64,000 bases of DNA. Origin: Denitrificimonas caeni (GTDB taxonomy: Bacteria; Pseudomonadota; Gammaproteobacteria; Pseudomonadales; Pseudomonadaceae). Of this stretch, positions 1 through 7,571 are shown piece by piece. The notes beneath the pieces were generated by a model. It searched no databases and was not told the origin of the DNA. It was given only the letters and a program-made list of their open reading frames with translations. The stretch spans positions 124,001-188,000 of the forward strand of contig NZ_CAJHOA010000006.1 in the NCBI RefSeq assembly GCF_905120345.1, written 5' to 3'. Positions within the stretch are counted from its first letter, which is position 1, and every line of letters starts with the position of its first letter. A program made the position numbers and the translations under genes.

Positions 1-309
1 AGTTGCCACATTGGCGCTTTGCTCTCCCAACGGGTCAGCAGTAAAGCCTCGATGCAACTGATCTTCAGCCGCCAACGGTAACACCTGCAATAGCAACGGA
101 TCATGCGGGTCACCTTTAGTCATTCGCTCAACAAAAGGGCGCGGTACCAGCAGCGGAAATTGCTTGGCGAGGCTCAACCCATTAGGGAAATCTGCCGACT
201 GTAATTCTAACGCTGCCAGCAGCTCATCAGAACTACGCAGGGACTGAGCCAATACCTCCCCCCAGTCCCGGCGGGGAAAAAACTTTTTGGTTTGCGCTAC
301 ACTAGACAT
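1..309 (-). CDS. epmB: EF-P beta-lysylation protein EpmB, N-terminal part
   Basis: The frame is open from an ATG at 309 to the left edge of the window, giving 103 N-terminal residues that begin MSSVAQTKKFFPRRDWGEVL and include a PLLVPRPFVERM stretch. This resembles the N-terminal region of KamA-like radical-SAM lysine 2,3-aminomutases of the EpmB type. EpmB converts lysine to (R)-beta-lysine, the form EpmA prefers to attach to EF-P. The CxxxCxxC radical-SAM motif would lie beyond the edge and cannot be checked. The gene diverges from efp with only 33 bp between start codons, and epmA follows efp. That context is the main support for the call. Confidence 0.85.
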   Translation of the reverse strand, partial: MSSVAQTKKFFPRRDWGEVLAQSLRSSDELLAALELQSADFPNGLSLAKQFPLLVPRPFVERMTKGDPHDPLLLQVLPLAAEDQLHRGFTADPLGEQSANVAT

Positions 310-342
310 TTCACAGGACCTTAAACACGACAGGATTGCATT

Positions 343-909
343 ATGGCAAACTATTCTAGCAACGAATTCAAGCCAGGACTGCGCGTCTTGGTGGATAACG
401 AACCCTGTATCATGATTGATATCGAGTTTGTTAAGCCCGGCAAAGGCCAAGCATTTAGCCGCGTAAAATTACGCAGCATCCGCACACAACGGGTATGGGA
501 ACGTACCTTTAAGTCTGGCGAAAGCTTAGAAAGCGCTGATATCGTTGATCGGGATATGGAGTATTTATACAGCGATGATGAGTTTTGGTACTTTATGGCC
601 ACCGACGGTTCATTCGAACAACTGGGCGCCAGCCGTGAAGCCTTAGGCGACACCATTAAATGGCTTAAAGAACAGGTGGTCTATATCGTCACTCTGTATA
701 ATGACGCGGTGGTTTCAGTATCAGCGCCCAACTTTGTTGAGCTGGAGGTGCTGGAAACTGATCCAGGCTTAAAGGGTGATACCGCACAAGGCGGCACCAA
801 ACCAGCTACCCTCACCACCGGTGCAGTGGTACGTGTGCCTTTATTTATTATCGAAGGCGAGAAACTGAAAATCGACACTCGCAGCGGTGAATATATCAGT
901 CGCGCATAA
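343..909 (+). CDS. efp: Translation elongation factor P (lysylation type)
   Basis: A 188-residue protein of normal EF-P length with the KOW-like N-terminal domain followed by two OB domains. EF-P enters the ribosomal E site and helps peptide-bond formation at polyproline stretches. The loop VKPGKGQAF puts a lysine at position 34, the residue that EpmA beta-lysylates in enterobacteria. P. aeruginosa EF-P instead carries an arginine that EarP rhamnosylates. An AGGA ribosome site lies just before the ATG. epmB diverges upstream and epmA lies downstream, so modification enzymes flank the substrate on both sides. The C-terminal [11 protein letters not shown] is typical. Confidence 0.97.
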   Translation: MANYSSNEFKPGLRVLVDNEPCIMIDIEFVKPGKGQAFSRVKLRSIRTQRVWERTFKSGESLESADIVDRDMEYLYSDDEFWYFMATDGSFEQLGASREALGDTIKWLKEQVVYIVTLYNDAVVSVSAPNFVELEVLETDPGLKGDTAQGGTKPATLTTGAVVRVPLFIIEGEKLKIDTRSGEYISRA

Positions 910-930
910 GTTTTTTACGCTAGCGTATTG

Positions 931-957
931 AGGGAGCATGCTGCTCCCTTATTTATT
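931..957 (+). terminator. Hairpin after efp, probable weak terminator
   Basis: An 8-bp perfect stem (agggagca / tgctccct, 931-938 with 942-949) has a 3-nt loop and is followed by an A/T-rich, T-containing stretch. It lies in the 66-bp gap between efp and epmA. It may reduce readthrough so that the enzyme is made in smaller amounts than EF-P. The T tract is interrupted, so termination is probably partial. Confidence 0.5.
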
Positions 958-975
958 ACAGGATAAATCTCAGCT

Positions 976-1905
976 ATGAGCACCTGGTTACCCAGCGCAC
1001 CGCGCTCAGCGTTAGTGGCACGTCAACAGTTATACCGCCATATTCGTGAGTATTTCCATGCGCGCTCCGTACTGGAAGTCGAAACACCACTACTATCACA
1101 AGCACCGGTTGCCGACCCTAATATCATACCGATACAAGCAGGACAGCGCTGGCTGCATACCTCACCTGAATACGCGATGAAACGCCTACTGTGTGCGGGT
1201 TATGGTGATATCTATCAAATCTGCAAAGTATTCCGCGAAGGCGAAGCAGGCAAACGTCATAATCCAGAGTTCACTATGCTGGAGTGGTATCGCGTCGGCT
1301 GGACTCATCGGCAATTGATGGACGAAGTGGCTGAATTACTGCAACTATTACTGGCTGCACGCTTTAGCGAGTTACCCTGTTTACATCTAACCTACGCTCA
1401 AGCACTGCAGCAGTACGCACAACTGGATGTGCACCACTGTAGCGATGACGCTATTGCACAGCGCGGCCAACAACTGGCCAATGCTGATTTAGAGCTGGAT
1501 CGTGATGGTTGGTTGGATGTAATTATGAGCCATCAGGTTGAGCCGGCGTTACCGCACAATGCCTTAGTATTTATTGATCAGTTCCCCGCGTCACAAGCAG
1601 CGCTCGCAAAACTAGCCAACAATGAGCAAGGCGTCCTGATCGCGCAACGCTTTGAAGTATTTTTTAACGGCATGGAATTAGCGAATGGCTATCAAGAACT
1701 CACCAATGCCGAGCAACAGTTACAACGCTTCCAGCATGAACTGCAAGGCACTGAACGCCCTCACGATGCCCACTTAATCGCTGCGCTAGAACACGGCTTA
1801 CCCGACTGTGCAGGCGTTGCACTGGGTTTGGATCGCGTTTTACTGCACCTTCTTGATGCACAAAATATTGCCCAAGTATTGAGTTTCGATTGGCAACGCG
1901 CTTAA
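976..1905 (+). CDS. epmA: EF-P--(R)-beta-lysine ligase EpmA (GenX/PoxA/YjeA)
   Basis: A 309-residue class II lysyl-tRNA-synthetase-like protein without the anticodon-binding domain, the normal EpmA architecture. Visible class II motifs are EVETPLLSQAPVADPNI near the N-terminus, HTSPEYAMKRLL (motif 2 entry), FREGEAGKRHNPEFTMLEWYR, FFNGMELANGYQELT, and the C-terminal GVALGLDRVLLHLL (motif 3). It activates beta-lysine as an adenylate and moves it to Lys34 of EF-P. It lies just downstream of efp on the same strand and probably shares its transcript, subject to the hairpin between them. Full-length LysRS (LysS) is excluded by the short length. Confidence 0.96.
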   Translation: MSTWLPSAPRSALVARQQLYRHIREYFHARSVLEVETPLLSQAPVADPNIIPIQAGQRWLHTSPEYAMKRLLCAGYGDIYQICKVFREGEAGKRHNPEFTMLEWYRVGWTHRQLMDEVAELLQLLLAARFSELPCLHLTYAQALQQYAQLDVHHCSDDAIAQRGQQLANADLELDRDGWLDVIMSHQVEPALPHNALVFIDQFPASQAALAKLANNEQGVLIAQRFEVFFNGMELANGYQELTNAEQQLQRFQHELQGTERPHDAHLIAALEHGLPDCAGVALGLDRVLLHLLDAQNIAQVLSFDWQRA

Positions 1906-2081
1906 TTACAAAGACCAATCTTGACTGATCTCAACATGCTTGAAAGATGGCATATATTGCACAAATACCCCATGCTAAACTGCTCCTGAGTTAACTACCG
2001 TGCGACATTATACCTTTGATCAGCCAGTACGCTTAATCGTGCGCGACAGGCTTTTTTTAAAATCGATAAAGTGAGAATCCT
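1906..2081 (+). promoter_or_regulatory. Upstream region of ppiA
   Basis: 176 bp with no gene. It is A/T-rich compared with its flanks and presumably holds the ppiA promoter. I could not settle on a -35/-10 pair. A CTTGAA and a CCCCAT box are both present but about 23 bp apart, too far for sigma-32. Confidence 0.3.
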
Positions 2082-2642
2082 ATGCTTAAGAAACTACTAC
2101 TGACCAGCTGCATGTTGTTTATGGCAAGTCATACTCTTGCTGCTGATAATCCCCACGTTGTACTCAACACCAGTTTTGGCGAAATCGAACTGGAGCTGGA
2201 AGCAGAAAAAGCCCCCATCACAGTCACTAACTTTCTTGATTATGTTGATGCTGAGCGTTATGACGGCACTATTTTTCACCGGGTGATTCCAGGCTTTATG
2301 CTGCAAGGCGGTGGTTTTGATAGTTTTATGCAGCAAAAAGCAACCAAGCCTGCGATTAAAAACGAAGCGGATAATGGTTTAAAAAATAACCGTGGCACTG
2401 TGGCGATGGCGCGTACCCAAGCACCTGATTCTGCCACCATGCAGTTTTTTATTAACCATGCTGACAATGACTTTTTAAACCATAGTGGCCGTGACTTTGG
2501 CTATGCGGTATTTGCTAAAGTGGTCCGTGGTATGGATGTTGTTGATCAAATCGCGCAAGTTAAAACCAGCACCTACGGTATGCATCAAAATGTGCCTACC
2601 GATCCAATTGTTATCAATGCCATTAAGCGTGTCGATAAATAA
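2082..2642 (+). CDS. ppiA: Periplasmic peptidyl-prolyl cis-trans isomerase, cyclophilin type
   Basis: A 186-residue protein. A signal peptide (about residues 1-20, [20 protein letters not shown] then AD) directs it to the periplasm. The rest is one cyclophilin domain with [16 protein letters not shown], the catalytic-loop arginine in FHR, and [20 protein letters not shown]. It catalyses proline isomerisation during folding of exported proteins. The size and signal peptide favour PpiA over cytosolic PpiB. It is monocistronic and ends at a strong bidirectional terminator shared with flgE, which converges on it. Confidence 0.93.
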   Translation: MLKKLLLTSCMLFMASHTLAADNPHVVLNTSFGEIELELEAEKAPITVTNFLDYVDAERYDGTIFHRVIPGFMLQGGGFDSFMQQKATKPAIKNEADNGLKNNRGTVAMARTQAPDSATMQFFINHADNDFLNHSGRDFGYAVFAKVVRGMDVVDQIAQVKTSTYGMHQNVPTDPIVINAIKRVDK

Positions 2643-2654
2643 ACGATTTAACAC

Positions 2655-2688
2655 AAAAAAGCGCGCTATCCATAGCGCGCTTTTTTTT
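2655..2688. terminator. Bidirectional terminator between ppiA and flgE
   Basis: GCGCGCTAT and ATAGCGCGC arms form a stem around a short loop. An A run lies on the left and a run of eight T on the right, so it is a canonical intrinsic terminator on either strand. It ends both ppiA (plus) and the flgBCDE transcript (minus). Confidence 0.9.
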
Positions 2689-2711
2689 ATGCTTGCAAAA
2701 GCTCAGTGTGA

Positions 2712-3983
2712 TTAACGCAAGTTAATAATGGTCTGTGTAATCGCACTTTCCGTTTCAATGGTTTTCGCATTGGCTTGGTAGTTACGCTGCGCCACAATCA
2801 AGTTAACCAGCTGATCAGATAACTCTACGTTAGAGTCTTCTAAGGCCCCTGCTTGAATCGCGCCTAAGGTACCGGTGCCACCGGGGTTACGTACCGGCTC
2901 ACCCGAGGCTAACGATTGTACCCACTGAGTTTTACCTACGGGTATTAATCCTTGTACGTTAGCAAAGTCAGCCAAGACCACTTGACCTTGCACCTTAGAT
3001 TGGCCATTGGTGTAACGTGCAAAAATCTTGCCGCTGTCATCAATTTCGATACCGGCTAACTCACCCGTAGTGTAGCCATCTTGAGAAACAGCATTGACCG
3101 CAAACGAATTAGCAAACTGCGAGGCATTGCTCATATCTAATGTCAGACCGCCTGGGTTAACTACGGCACCATTAGCAGCAGGCACCGGTGGGTTGCTGCC
3201 CGTTAAAGCAATCGGTTGCCAGTTATCTAAATTCACTGTACTACCCGTTTGCAGCTTACCCGCACTATCAAACACCAACTGACTTACCATGGGCGAATTA
3301 GCAACCATTGTATCGGGGTTTACGCCGTCAATTAAAACGTTCATATCCCAGTTATTAGCACTTGTTTTTACAAAATACTGGGTCAGTACGTGAGCATTAC
3401 CCTGGGTATCGTAAATATTGGTGGAGGTTGATGAGTTATAGCTTTTTGGATCAGTAGCGTCAAACGGTGTATTGAGCGGCACATCATTCGTCGAATTTAG
3501 ATTAAATGACTGTTGCACACTACTAGTGGGCTTGGGCTCTTGACTGGTGGTTTTAATCTGCAAATTATTGATTTTACCGCCTGCTAGTTCACCATTATTA
3601 TCAAGAGTATAACCCTGCAGATTGTTGCCAAAATTATCAACAATAAAACCTTGATTATCAGTGCCAAAATAGCCAGCACGCGTATAACTGAGCGCACCGT
3701 TGTTACTGACCTGGAAAAAACCATTACCGTTAATGGCTAAATCCAGAGCATTTTGCGTGTAGTTAATATTGCCCTGATTAAATTGTTGCGACACATTAGA
3801 CAATAACACGCCACTGCCTTGCTGGTTTTTACCGGTACCTAACATTGATGCAGCGTAAACATCAGCAAATTCAGCTCGCGACTGTTTAAAACCTGCAGTG
3901 CCTGCGTTAGCAATATTATTACCGGTAACATTAAGATCTTTCGAAGCGGCGCGTAAGCCACTGAGGCCGATATTAAATGACAT
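2712..3983 (-). CDS. flgE: Flagellar hook protein FlgE
   Basis: A 423-residue protein, the polymer subunit of the flagellar hook. The N-terminus MSFNIGLSGLRAASKDLNVT with NNIANAGTAGFKQSRAEF is the flagellar rod/hook signature. The C-terminus (ALEDSNVELSDQLVNLIVAQRNYQANAKTIET) is the matching helical half. The ATG at 3983 is chosen because AAGGAGA lies just before it and the protein then starts with the family N-terminus; an upstream in-frame start would add seven residues. It is the last gene of flgBCDE, and the usual next genes flgFGHIJKL are absent because the terminator and ppiA follow directly. Confidence 0.95.
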   Translation of the reverse strand: MSFNIGLSGLRAASKDLNVTGNNIANAGTAGFKQSRAEFADVYAASMLGTGKNQQGSGVLLSNVSQQFNQGNINYTQNALDLAINGNGFFQVSNNGALSYTRAGYFGTDNQGFIVDNFGNNLQGYTLDNNGELAGGKINNLQIKTTSQEPKPTSSVQQSFNLNSTNDVPLNTPFDATDPKSYNSSTSTNIYDTQGNAHVLTQYFVKTSANNWDMNVLIDGVNPDTMVANSPMVSQLVFDSAGKLQTGSTVNLDNWQPIALTGSNPPVPAANGAVVNPGGLTLDMSNASQFANSFAVNAVSQDGYTTGELAGIEIDDSGKIFARYTNGQSKVQGQVVLADFANVQGLIPVGKTQWVQSLASGEPVRNPGGTGTLGAIQAGALEDSNVELSDQLVNLIVAQRNYQANAKTIETESAITQTIINLR

Positions 3984-4028
3984 ATTCTTCTCCTTGCCGG
4001 TCATCCGACCGTGGGCAAATTGCTAAAT

Positions 4029-4706
4029 TTACTGACCAATAATCTGTACTTGGGACAAAGGCACAGAGCCCAGTCCGGCTAAATTCAATAGCAACTCACC
4101 GTTACCATGCCCTAAGGTCACACTGTCAACGTTGGCTGGCAGCAAGGTATACAGGCCCTTGATTTCCCCATCAATGCTGGCTTGCGCTTCAAATTTATAG
4201 GTACCCGGCGGCATCGTTTCACCGTCACTGTTTTTGCCATCCCACATAAAGCTGACATTACCAGTCTCTTGCGCGCCCATGTTAATCCGCGTGGCTAAGC
4301 TGCCATCAGCACTGTAAACGTTAACGTAGACATTGCTGCTGCTTTGCGGCAGAACCATGCTGGCCTTAAAGGTTTCCGAGGTATCCACCACCGCCTTTTC
4401 GCTAGGGATGATGACCTTGCGTCCCACTAAAGATGAGGCCTGCAGCGCTTGCGATGACTGATAACCGGACAAAATGGTTTGCATGCTGCTATTGAGTTTT
4501 TCAACCCCTTCTACGGTACTGAATTGCGCCAACTGAGCAATAAAGTCACCGTTATTTTGCGGTTCTAATGGGTTCTGGTTGTTGAGCTGTGCTACCAGCA
4601 ATTCCAAAAACTCATTTTTGCCTAATTCTTCTTTGCCGCCGGCCTTGGTTGCGTGTTGGTATTGATCCATCACGGCACCGGCTGCGCTGACGCCTGCTGC
4701 ACTCAT
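4029..4706 (-). CDS. flgD: Flagellar hook assembly scaffold protein FlgD
   Basis: A 225-residue hook-capping protein. The N-terminal export region contains LGKNEFLELLVAQLNNQNPLEPQNNGDFIAQLAQFSTVEG, the highly conserved FlgD signature. The C-terminal part has the Ig-like/tudor-like FlgD fold, with MWDGKNSDGETMPPGTYKFE resembling the family FLWDGTDANG-type motif. It caps the growing hook and is discarded when the hook is complete. It sits between flgC and flgE with short gaps, consistent with co-transcription. Confidence 0.95.
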   Translation of the reverse strand: MSAAGVSAAGAVMDQYQHATKAGGKEELGKNEFLELLVAQLNNQNPLEPQNNGDFIAQLAQFSTVEGVEKLNSSMQTILSGYQSSQALQASSLVGRKVIIPSEKAVVDTSETFKASMVLPQSSSNVYVNVYSADGSLATRINMGAQETGNVSFMWDGKNSDGETMPPGTYKFEAQASIDGEIKGLYTLLPANVDSVTLGHGNGELLLNLAGLGSVPLSQVQIIGQ

Positions 4707-4722
4707 TGCTGACTCCTCGGGC

Positions 4723-5172
4723 TTACTGTCCCAATGTGAGTACGCGCTGCATCATCTGCTTGGCCGTATTCATCATTTCAACGTTGGTTTGAAACGCTCG
4801 ACTGGCGGAAATCATGTCAGCCATTTCCTCGACGACGTTTACATTCGGATAAAAAACATAGCCATCAGCATTCGCCGATGGATGATCAGGTTCGTAGCGC
4901 GGCATCAGAGCACTTTGGTCTTCAATAATGCCCATCACCTGCACACCTTGGCCGGCCTGATCTTGATCAGCAAACAGGGAGCCCTGACCCTGACCACCGT
5001 TTAAATTATCTTGAAAAACCGTGGCAAATACAGGATGTCGAGCGCGATAGGTTTGATCCACACTGGAAGAGACGGTTTCAGCATTGGCAATATTACTGGA
5101 GATGGTATTTAAGCGCGTACTTTGTGCGCTCATCCCGCTACCGGCAATGTGAAAAACGCTAGAAAGAGACAT
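4723..5172 (-). CDS. flgC: Flagellar basal-body rod protein FlgC
   Basis: A 149-residue proximal rod protein. The N-terminus MSLSSVFHIAGSGMSAQSTR with LNTISSNIANAETV is the rod signature. VFYPNVNVVEEMADMISASRAFQTNVEMMNTAKQMM is the classical FlgC C-terminal heptad region. It polymerises with FlgB, FlgF and FlgG in the periplasmic rod. It lies 13 bp after flgB in the sigma-54-driven operon. Confidence 0.96.
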   Translation of the reverse strand: MSLSSVFHIAGSGMSAQSTRLNTISSNIANAETVSSSVDQTYRARHPVFATVFQDNLNGGQGQGSLFADQDQAGQGVQVMGIIEDQSALMPRYEPDHPSANADGYVFYPNVNVVEEMADMISASRAFQTNVEMMNTAKQMMQRVLTLGQ

Positions 5173-5185
5173 AATTAGCTACTCC

Positions 5186-5593
5186 TTAGTCGCCGCGCAG
5201 GGCTGTCATCAACCCTTTGAATTTATTATTCAACAGCGTAAAGCTGGCTTGAAATTGCACCGCATTTTCTGCATAGGTCGATTGCTCAACCTGCAAATCA
5301 ACGCTGTTTTGGTCAATCGACGCATGATGAGGATTACGAAAACGTAAAGCAGGATCAGCTAACGACAACGGCTCAACGTCAAAATGTTGACTGTTGGTTC
5401 TCTGCATCAAAGGCTGCTTGTGTGCCTGCTGATCGGCTTGTGCCGACAGCACGCTGGCGAAATCCAAATCACGTGCTTTATAGTGTGGCGTATCAGCATT
5501 GGCGATATTGTTGGCCAGCACTTCAGCGCGCTGGGCACGAAAGCCGAGTGCTTGCTCATGGAGACCAAGGGCTTTACTGAAATTGATGCTCAT
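5186..5593 (-). CDS. flgB: Flagellar basal-body rod protein FlgB
   Basis: A 135-residue proximal rod protein and first gene of flgBCDE. Visible family features are QRAEVLANNIANADTPHYKARDLDF near residues 20-44 and the C-terminal YAENAVQFQASFTLLNNKFKGLMTALRGD. The protein contacts the MS ring/FliE side of the rod. A sigma-54 promoter lies about 40 bp upstream. In pseudomonads this operon belongs to the FleSR/RpoN-dependent class; direct FleR control here is inferred. Confidence 0.95.
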   Translation of the reverse strand: MSINFSKALGLHEQALGFRAQRAEVLANNIANADTPHYKARDLDFASVLSAQADQQAHKQPLMQRTNSQHFDVEPLSLADPALRFRNPHHASIDQNSVDLQVEQSTYAENAVQFQASFTLLNNKFKGLMTALRGD

Positions 5594-5631
5594 AACGCAA
5601 CACCTACTTGTGATTAATCTTGCCTATTACA

Positions 5632-5650
5632 AAGCAATACTTATGCCAAG
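5632..5650 (-). promoter_or_regulatory. Sigma-54 (RpoN) promoter of flgBCDE
   Basis: Read on the minus strand the site is TTGGCATAAGTATTGCTTT. The -24 GG and -12 GC dinucleotides are exactly 10 nt apart inside a TGGCA...TTGCT frame, matching the TGGCACG-N4-TTGCW consensus. Predicted transcription starts roughly 30 nt before the flgB ATG. No activator site was identified. Confidence 0.8.
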
Positions 5651-5756
5651 ATAGAAATTCGTTATAAATCATAAGGTTAGATAATACTGAGTTGTCAATT
5701 ATCTGACTGACCGGCGTATTATTGCCGCTTTAGCGCGCCCAGAATAGGGCAAAGAA

Positions 5757-5780
5757 CAGGCGGCAACGACTCACCGCCTG
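5757..5780 (-). terminator. Hairpin after the YtoQ-family gene
   Basis: CAGGCGG and CCGCCTG arms (5757-5763 and 5774-5780) form a 7-bp stem with a 10-nt loop. On the minus strand it is followed by TTCTTT. It lies 23 bp after the stop of the 5803-6243 gene and is a probable moderate terminator separating it from flgB. Confidence 0.5.
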
Positions 5781-5802
5781 GTATTTAAGAAAATAAACTA
5801 GA

Positions 5803-6243
5803 CTAGGCTTGCGTGGTATAACGCAGAATTTCTACCACTTGTGTGGGTGTTGTCGCCCACGCCATTGCGGCAGCATCCACTTCTTTTAGCGGATGAATAA
5901 TATCTTCAGCATGCAAGGTCACATAAGGTTTACCCAGCGCTGCACAGTAGCCGGCATCAAAAGCGGCATTCCACTGTTTGTATTTATCACCAAAGCGCAC
6001 CACGACTAAATCACTGCTTTCAATCAAGGTTTTAGTACGAATAGCATTCACTTTAGCCGATTGATGATCACGCCAAAAGCTCTGTTCTTGCGCACCTAAG
6101 TGATCACCAGCGGCATCACTGGCCTCATGCTCAGTTACCGCCGAAGTAAAGATGATATCTAAACCTAACGTCTCTGCACCCTGGCGAATTTCTTCGCGCC
6201 ATGCGCTATGGATTTCTCCAGAAAGATACACGGTAAAACTCAT
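5803..6243 (-). CDS. YtoQ family protein
   Basis: A 146-residue protein that matches the uncharacterised YtoQ family by its opening FTVYLSGEIHSAWREEI, its middle EQSFWRDHQSAKVNAIRTKTLIESSDLVVVRFGDKYKQWNAAFDAGY, and ALGKPYVTLH. The layout (YLSG start, LVVVRFGD, AFDAGYCAALGKP) resembles nucleoside 2-deoxyribosyltransferase-like Rossmann folds, but no function is established. The ATG at 6243 is preceded by AAGGAGAG; an upstream in-frame start would add eight residues. It lies downstream of mrp behind a stable hairpin, so it may be partly uncoupled from it. Confidence 0.8.
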   Translation of the reverse strand: MSFTVYLSGEIHSAWREEIRQGAETLGLDIIFTSAVTEHEASDAAGDHLGAQEQSFWRDHQSAKVNAIRTKTLIESSDLVVVRFGDKYKQWNAAFDAGYCAALGKPYVTLHAEDIIHPLKEVDAAAMAWATTPTQVVEILRYTTQA

Positions 6244-6263
6244 TTTACTCTCCTTTAACAAGA

Positions 6264-6291
6264 CCAAAGCGTGTATCGCAACACGCCTTGG
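6264..6291 (-). terminator. Stable hairpin between mrp and the YtoQ-family gene
   Basis: Eleven-base arms (ccaaagcgtgt / acacgccttgg) pair with one G-U on the minus-strand RNA and leave a 6-nt loop. No T tract follows, so it may act as a processing or stabilising element rather than a true terminator. Confidence 0.4.
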
Positions 6292-6309
6292 CTGTGCAAC
6301 TTTAAACCA

Positions 6310-7404
6310 TTAATCGTCACTGATTTCAATCGACGGCATGGCTGATTTTTTCTGATTGAGCGCACTGATACGGGCACCGACAGTACGTGCCAATTGCTGG
6401 TAAATCATTGCAATCTGGCTTTCTGGATCAGCACTCGTGGTCGGCTTACCATCATCACATTGCAAACGAATGGCCATCGACAAAGGTAAAGACGCCAATA
6501 ATTCAGCATTATAGCTTTGCGCCAAACGCTCACCGCCACCCTCACCAAATAGGTGCTCTGCATGGCCGCAATTTGAACAAATATGCACGGCCATATTTTC
6601 CACAACACCTAGAATTGGGATATTCACTTTGCGGAACATCTCAATCCCTTTGCGCGCATCCAACAGGGCAATATCTTGCGGTGTGGTAACAATCACTGCA
6701 CCTGCGACTGGCACTTTCTGTGCCAAGGTCAATTGAATATCACCGGTGCCTGGCGGCATATCAACCACTAAGTAATCGAGATTATCCCAAGCGGTTTGGG
6801 TGATCATCTGCAATAAAGCGCCAGAGGCCATCGGGCCACGCCACACCATCGGCGTCGTATCTGTGGTCAGAAAAGCCATCGACATCACTGATATACCATG
6901 TGCTTGAATCGGTATAAAAAACTTTTCATCACGTATTTTAGGCTGAGTGCCACTGGCCACGCCCAGCATAATGCCTTGGCTGGGGCCATAAATATCCGCA
7001 TCTAAAATACCGACACGCGCGCCTTCACGAGCCAAGGCTAAAGCCAAATTTACCGCAGTGGTTGATTTGCCGACACCGCCCTTGCCAGAAGCAACGGCAA
7101 TTACATTTTTAACTCCAGCCAAAGTTGGCACGTCCATTTGCCCTTGGTAGGCCTGAATGACGGTGTCAATTTTTACTTCAGCGTGAGCTACGCCGGGTAT
7201 CTGTTCTAGGCTCATTTGCAACATTTGTGCCCAGCCGCTTTTAAATAAATCAGCTGGATAACCCAACTCAAGCTGCACACTAACGCGATCACCTTGAATA
7301 TCAATGGAGCGCACACAACCTGCGCTCACCGGGTCAGCATTTAAATTGGGATCAATCAGGCGGCTTAAGGTTTCTTCAACCGCGGCACGGGTTACTGCAC
7401 TCAT
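6310..7404 (-). CDS. apbC: Iron-sulfur cluster carrier protein ApbC/Mrp
   Basis: A 364-residue P-loop ATPase of the Mrp/NBP35 family. An N-terminal MIP18/DUF59-like domain occupies about residues 1-90. It is followed by the deviant Walker A motif VIAVASGKGGVGKSTTAVNL, the DADIYGPSQG motif, and CSNCGH, whose CxxC pair binds the bridging Fe-S cluster in dimers. It carries Fe-S clusters to apo-proteins. The start at 7404 has GGAG at good distance; an in-frame GTG four codons upstream overlaps that site. It diverges from metG, as in many gammaproteobacteria. Confidence 0.94.
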   Translation of the reverse strand: MSAVTRAAVEETLSRLIDPNLNADPVSAGCVRSIDIQGDRVSVQLELGYPADLFKSGWAQMLQMSLEQIPGVAHAEVKIDTVIQAYQGQMDVPTLAGVKNVIAVASGKGGVGKSTTAVNLALALAREGARVGILDADIYGPSQGIMLGVASGTQPKIRDEKFFIPIQAHGISVMSMAFLTTDTTPMVWRGPMASGALLQMITQTAWDNLDYLVVDMPPGTGDIQLTLAQKVPVAGAVIVTTPQDIALLDARKGIEMFRKVNIPILGVVENMAVHICSNCGHAEHLFGEGGGERLAQSYNAELLASLPLSMAIRLQCDDGKPTTSADPESQIAMIYQQLARTVGARISALNQKKSAMPSIEISDD

Positions 7405-7571
7405 GACGTTCTCCACTGCAAGAATAAACTAATTGATAGACATTCTAGCCTAATCTGAGCGCTAAGACCTTAATCGTCGGCAAGCTCGCACTGCGCAAAG
7501 GATGAAAAAAACAGCCATTGCCTATATAGTAGTCGGCTTATTTCTATTCACTTTTAGTAGTTAGGAAGACC

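Noticed and set aside
1930-1980. Possible sigma-32 promoter before ppiA (CTTGAA and CCCCAT boxes)
   Set aside because: The boxes are about 23 bp apart, well beyond the 13-17 bp spacing of known sigma-32 promoters.
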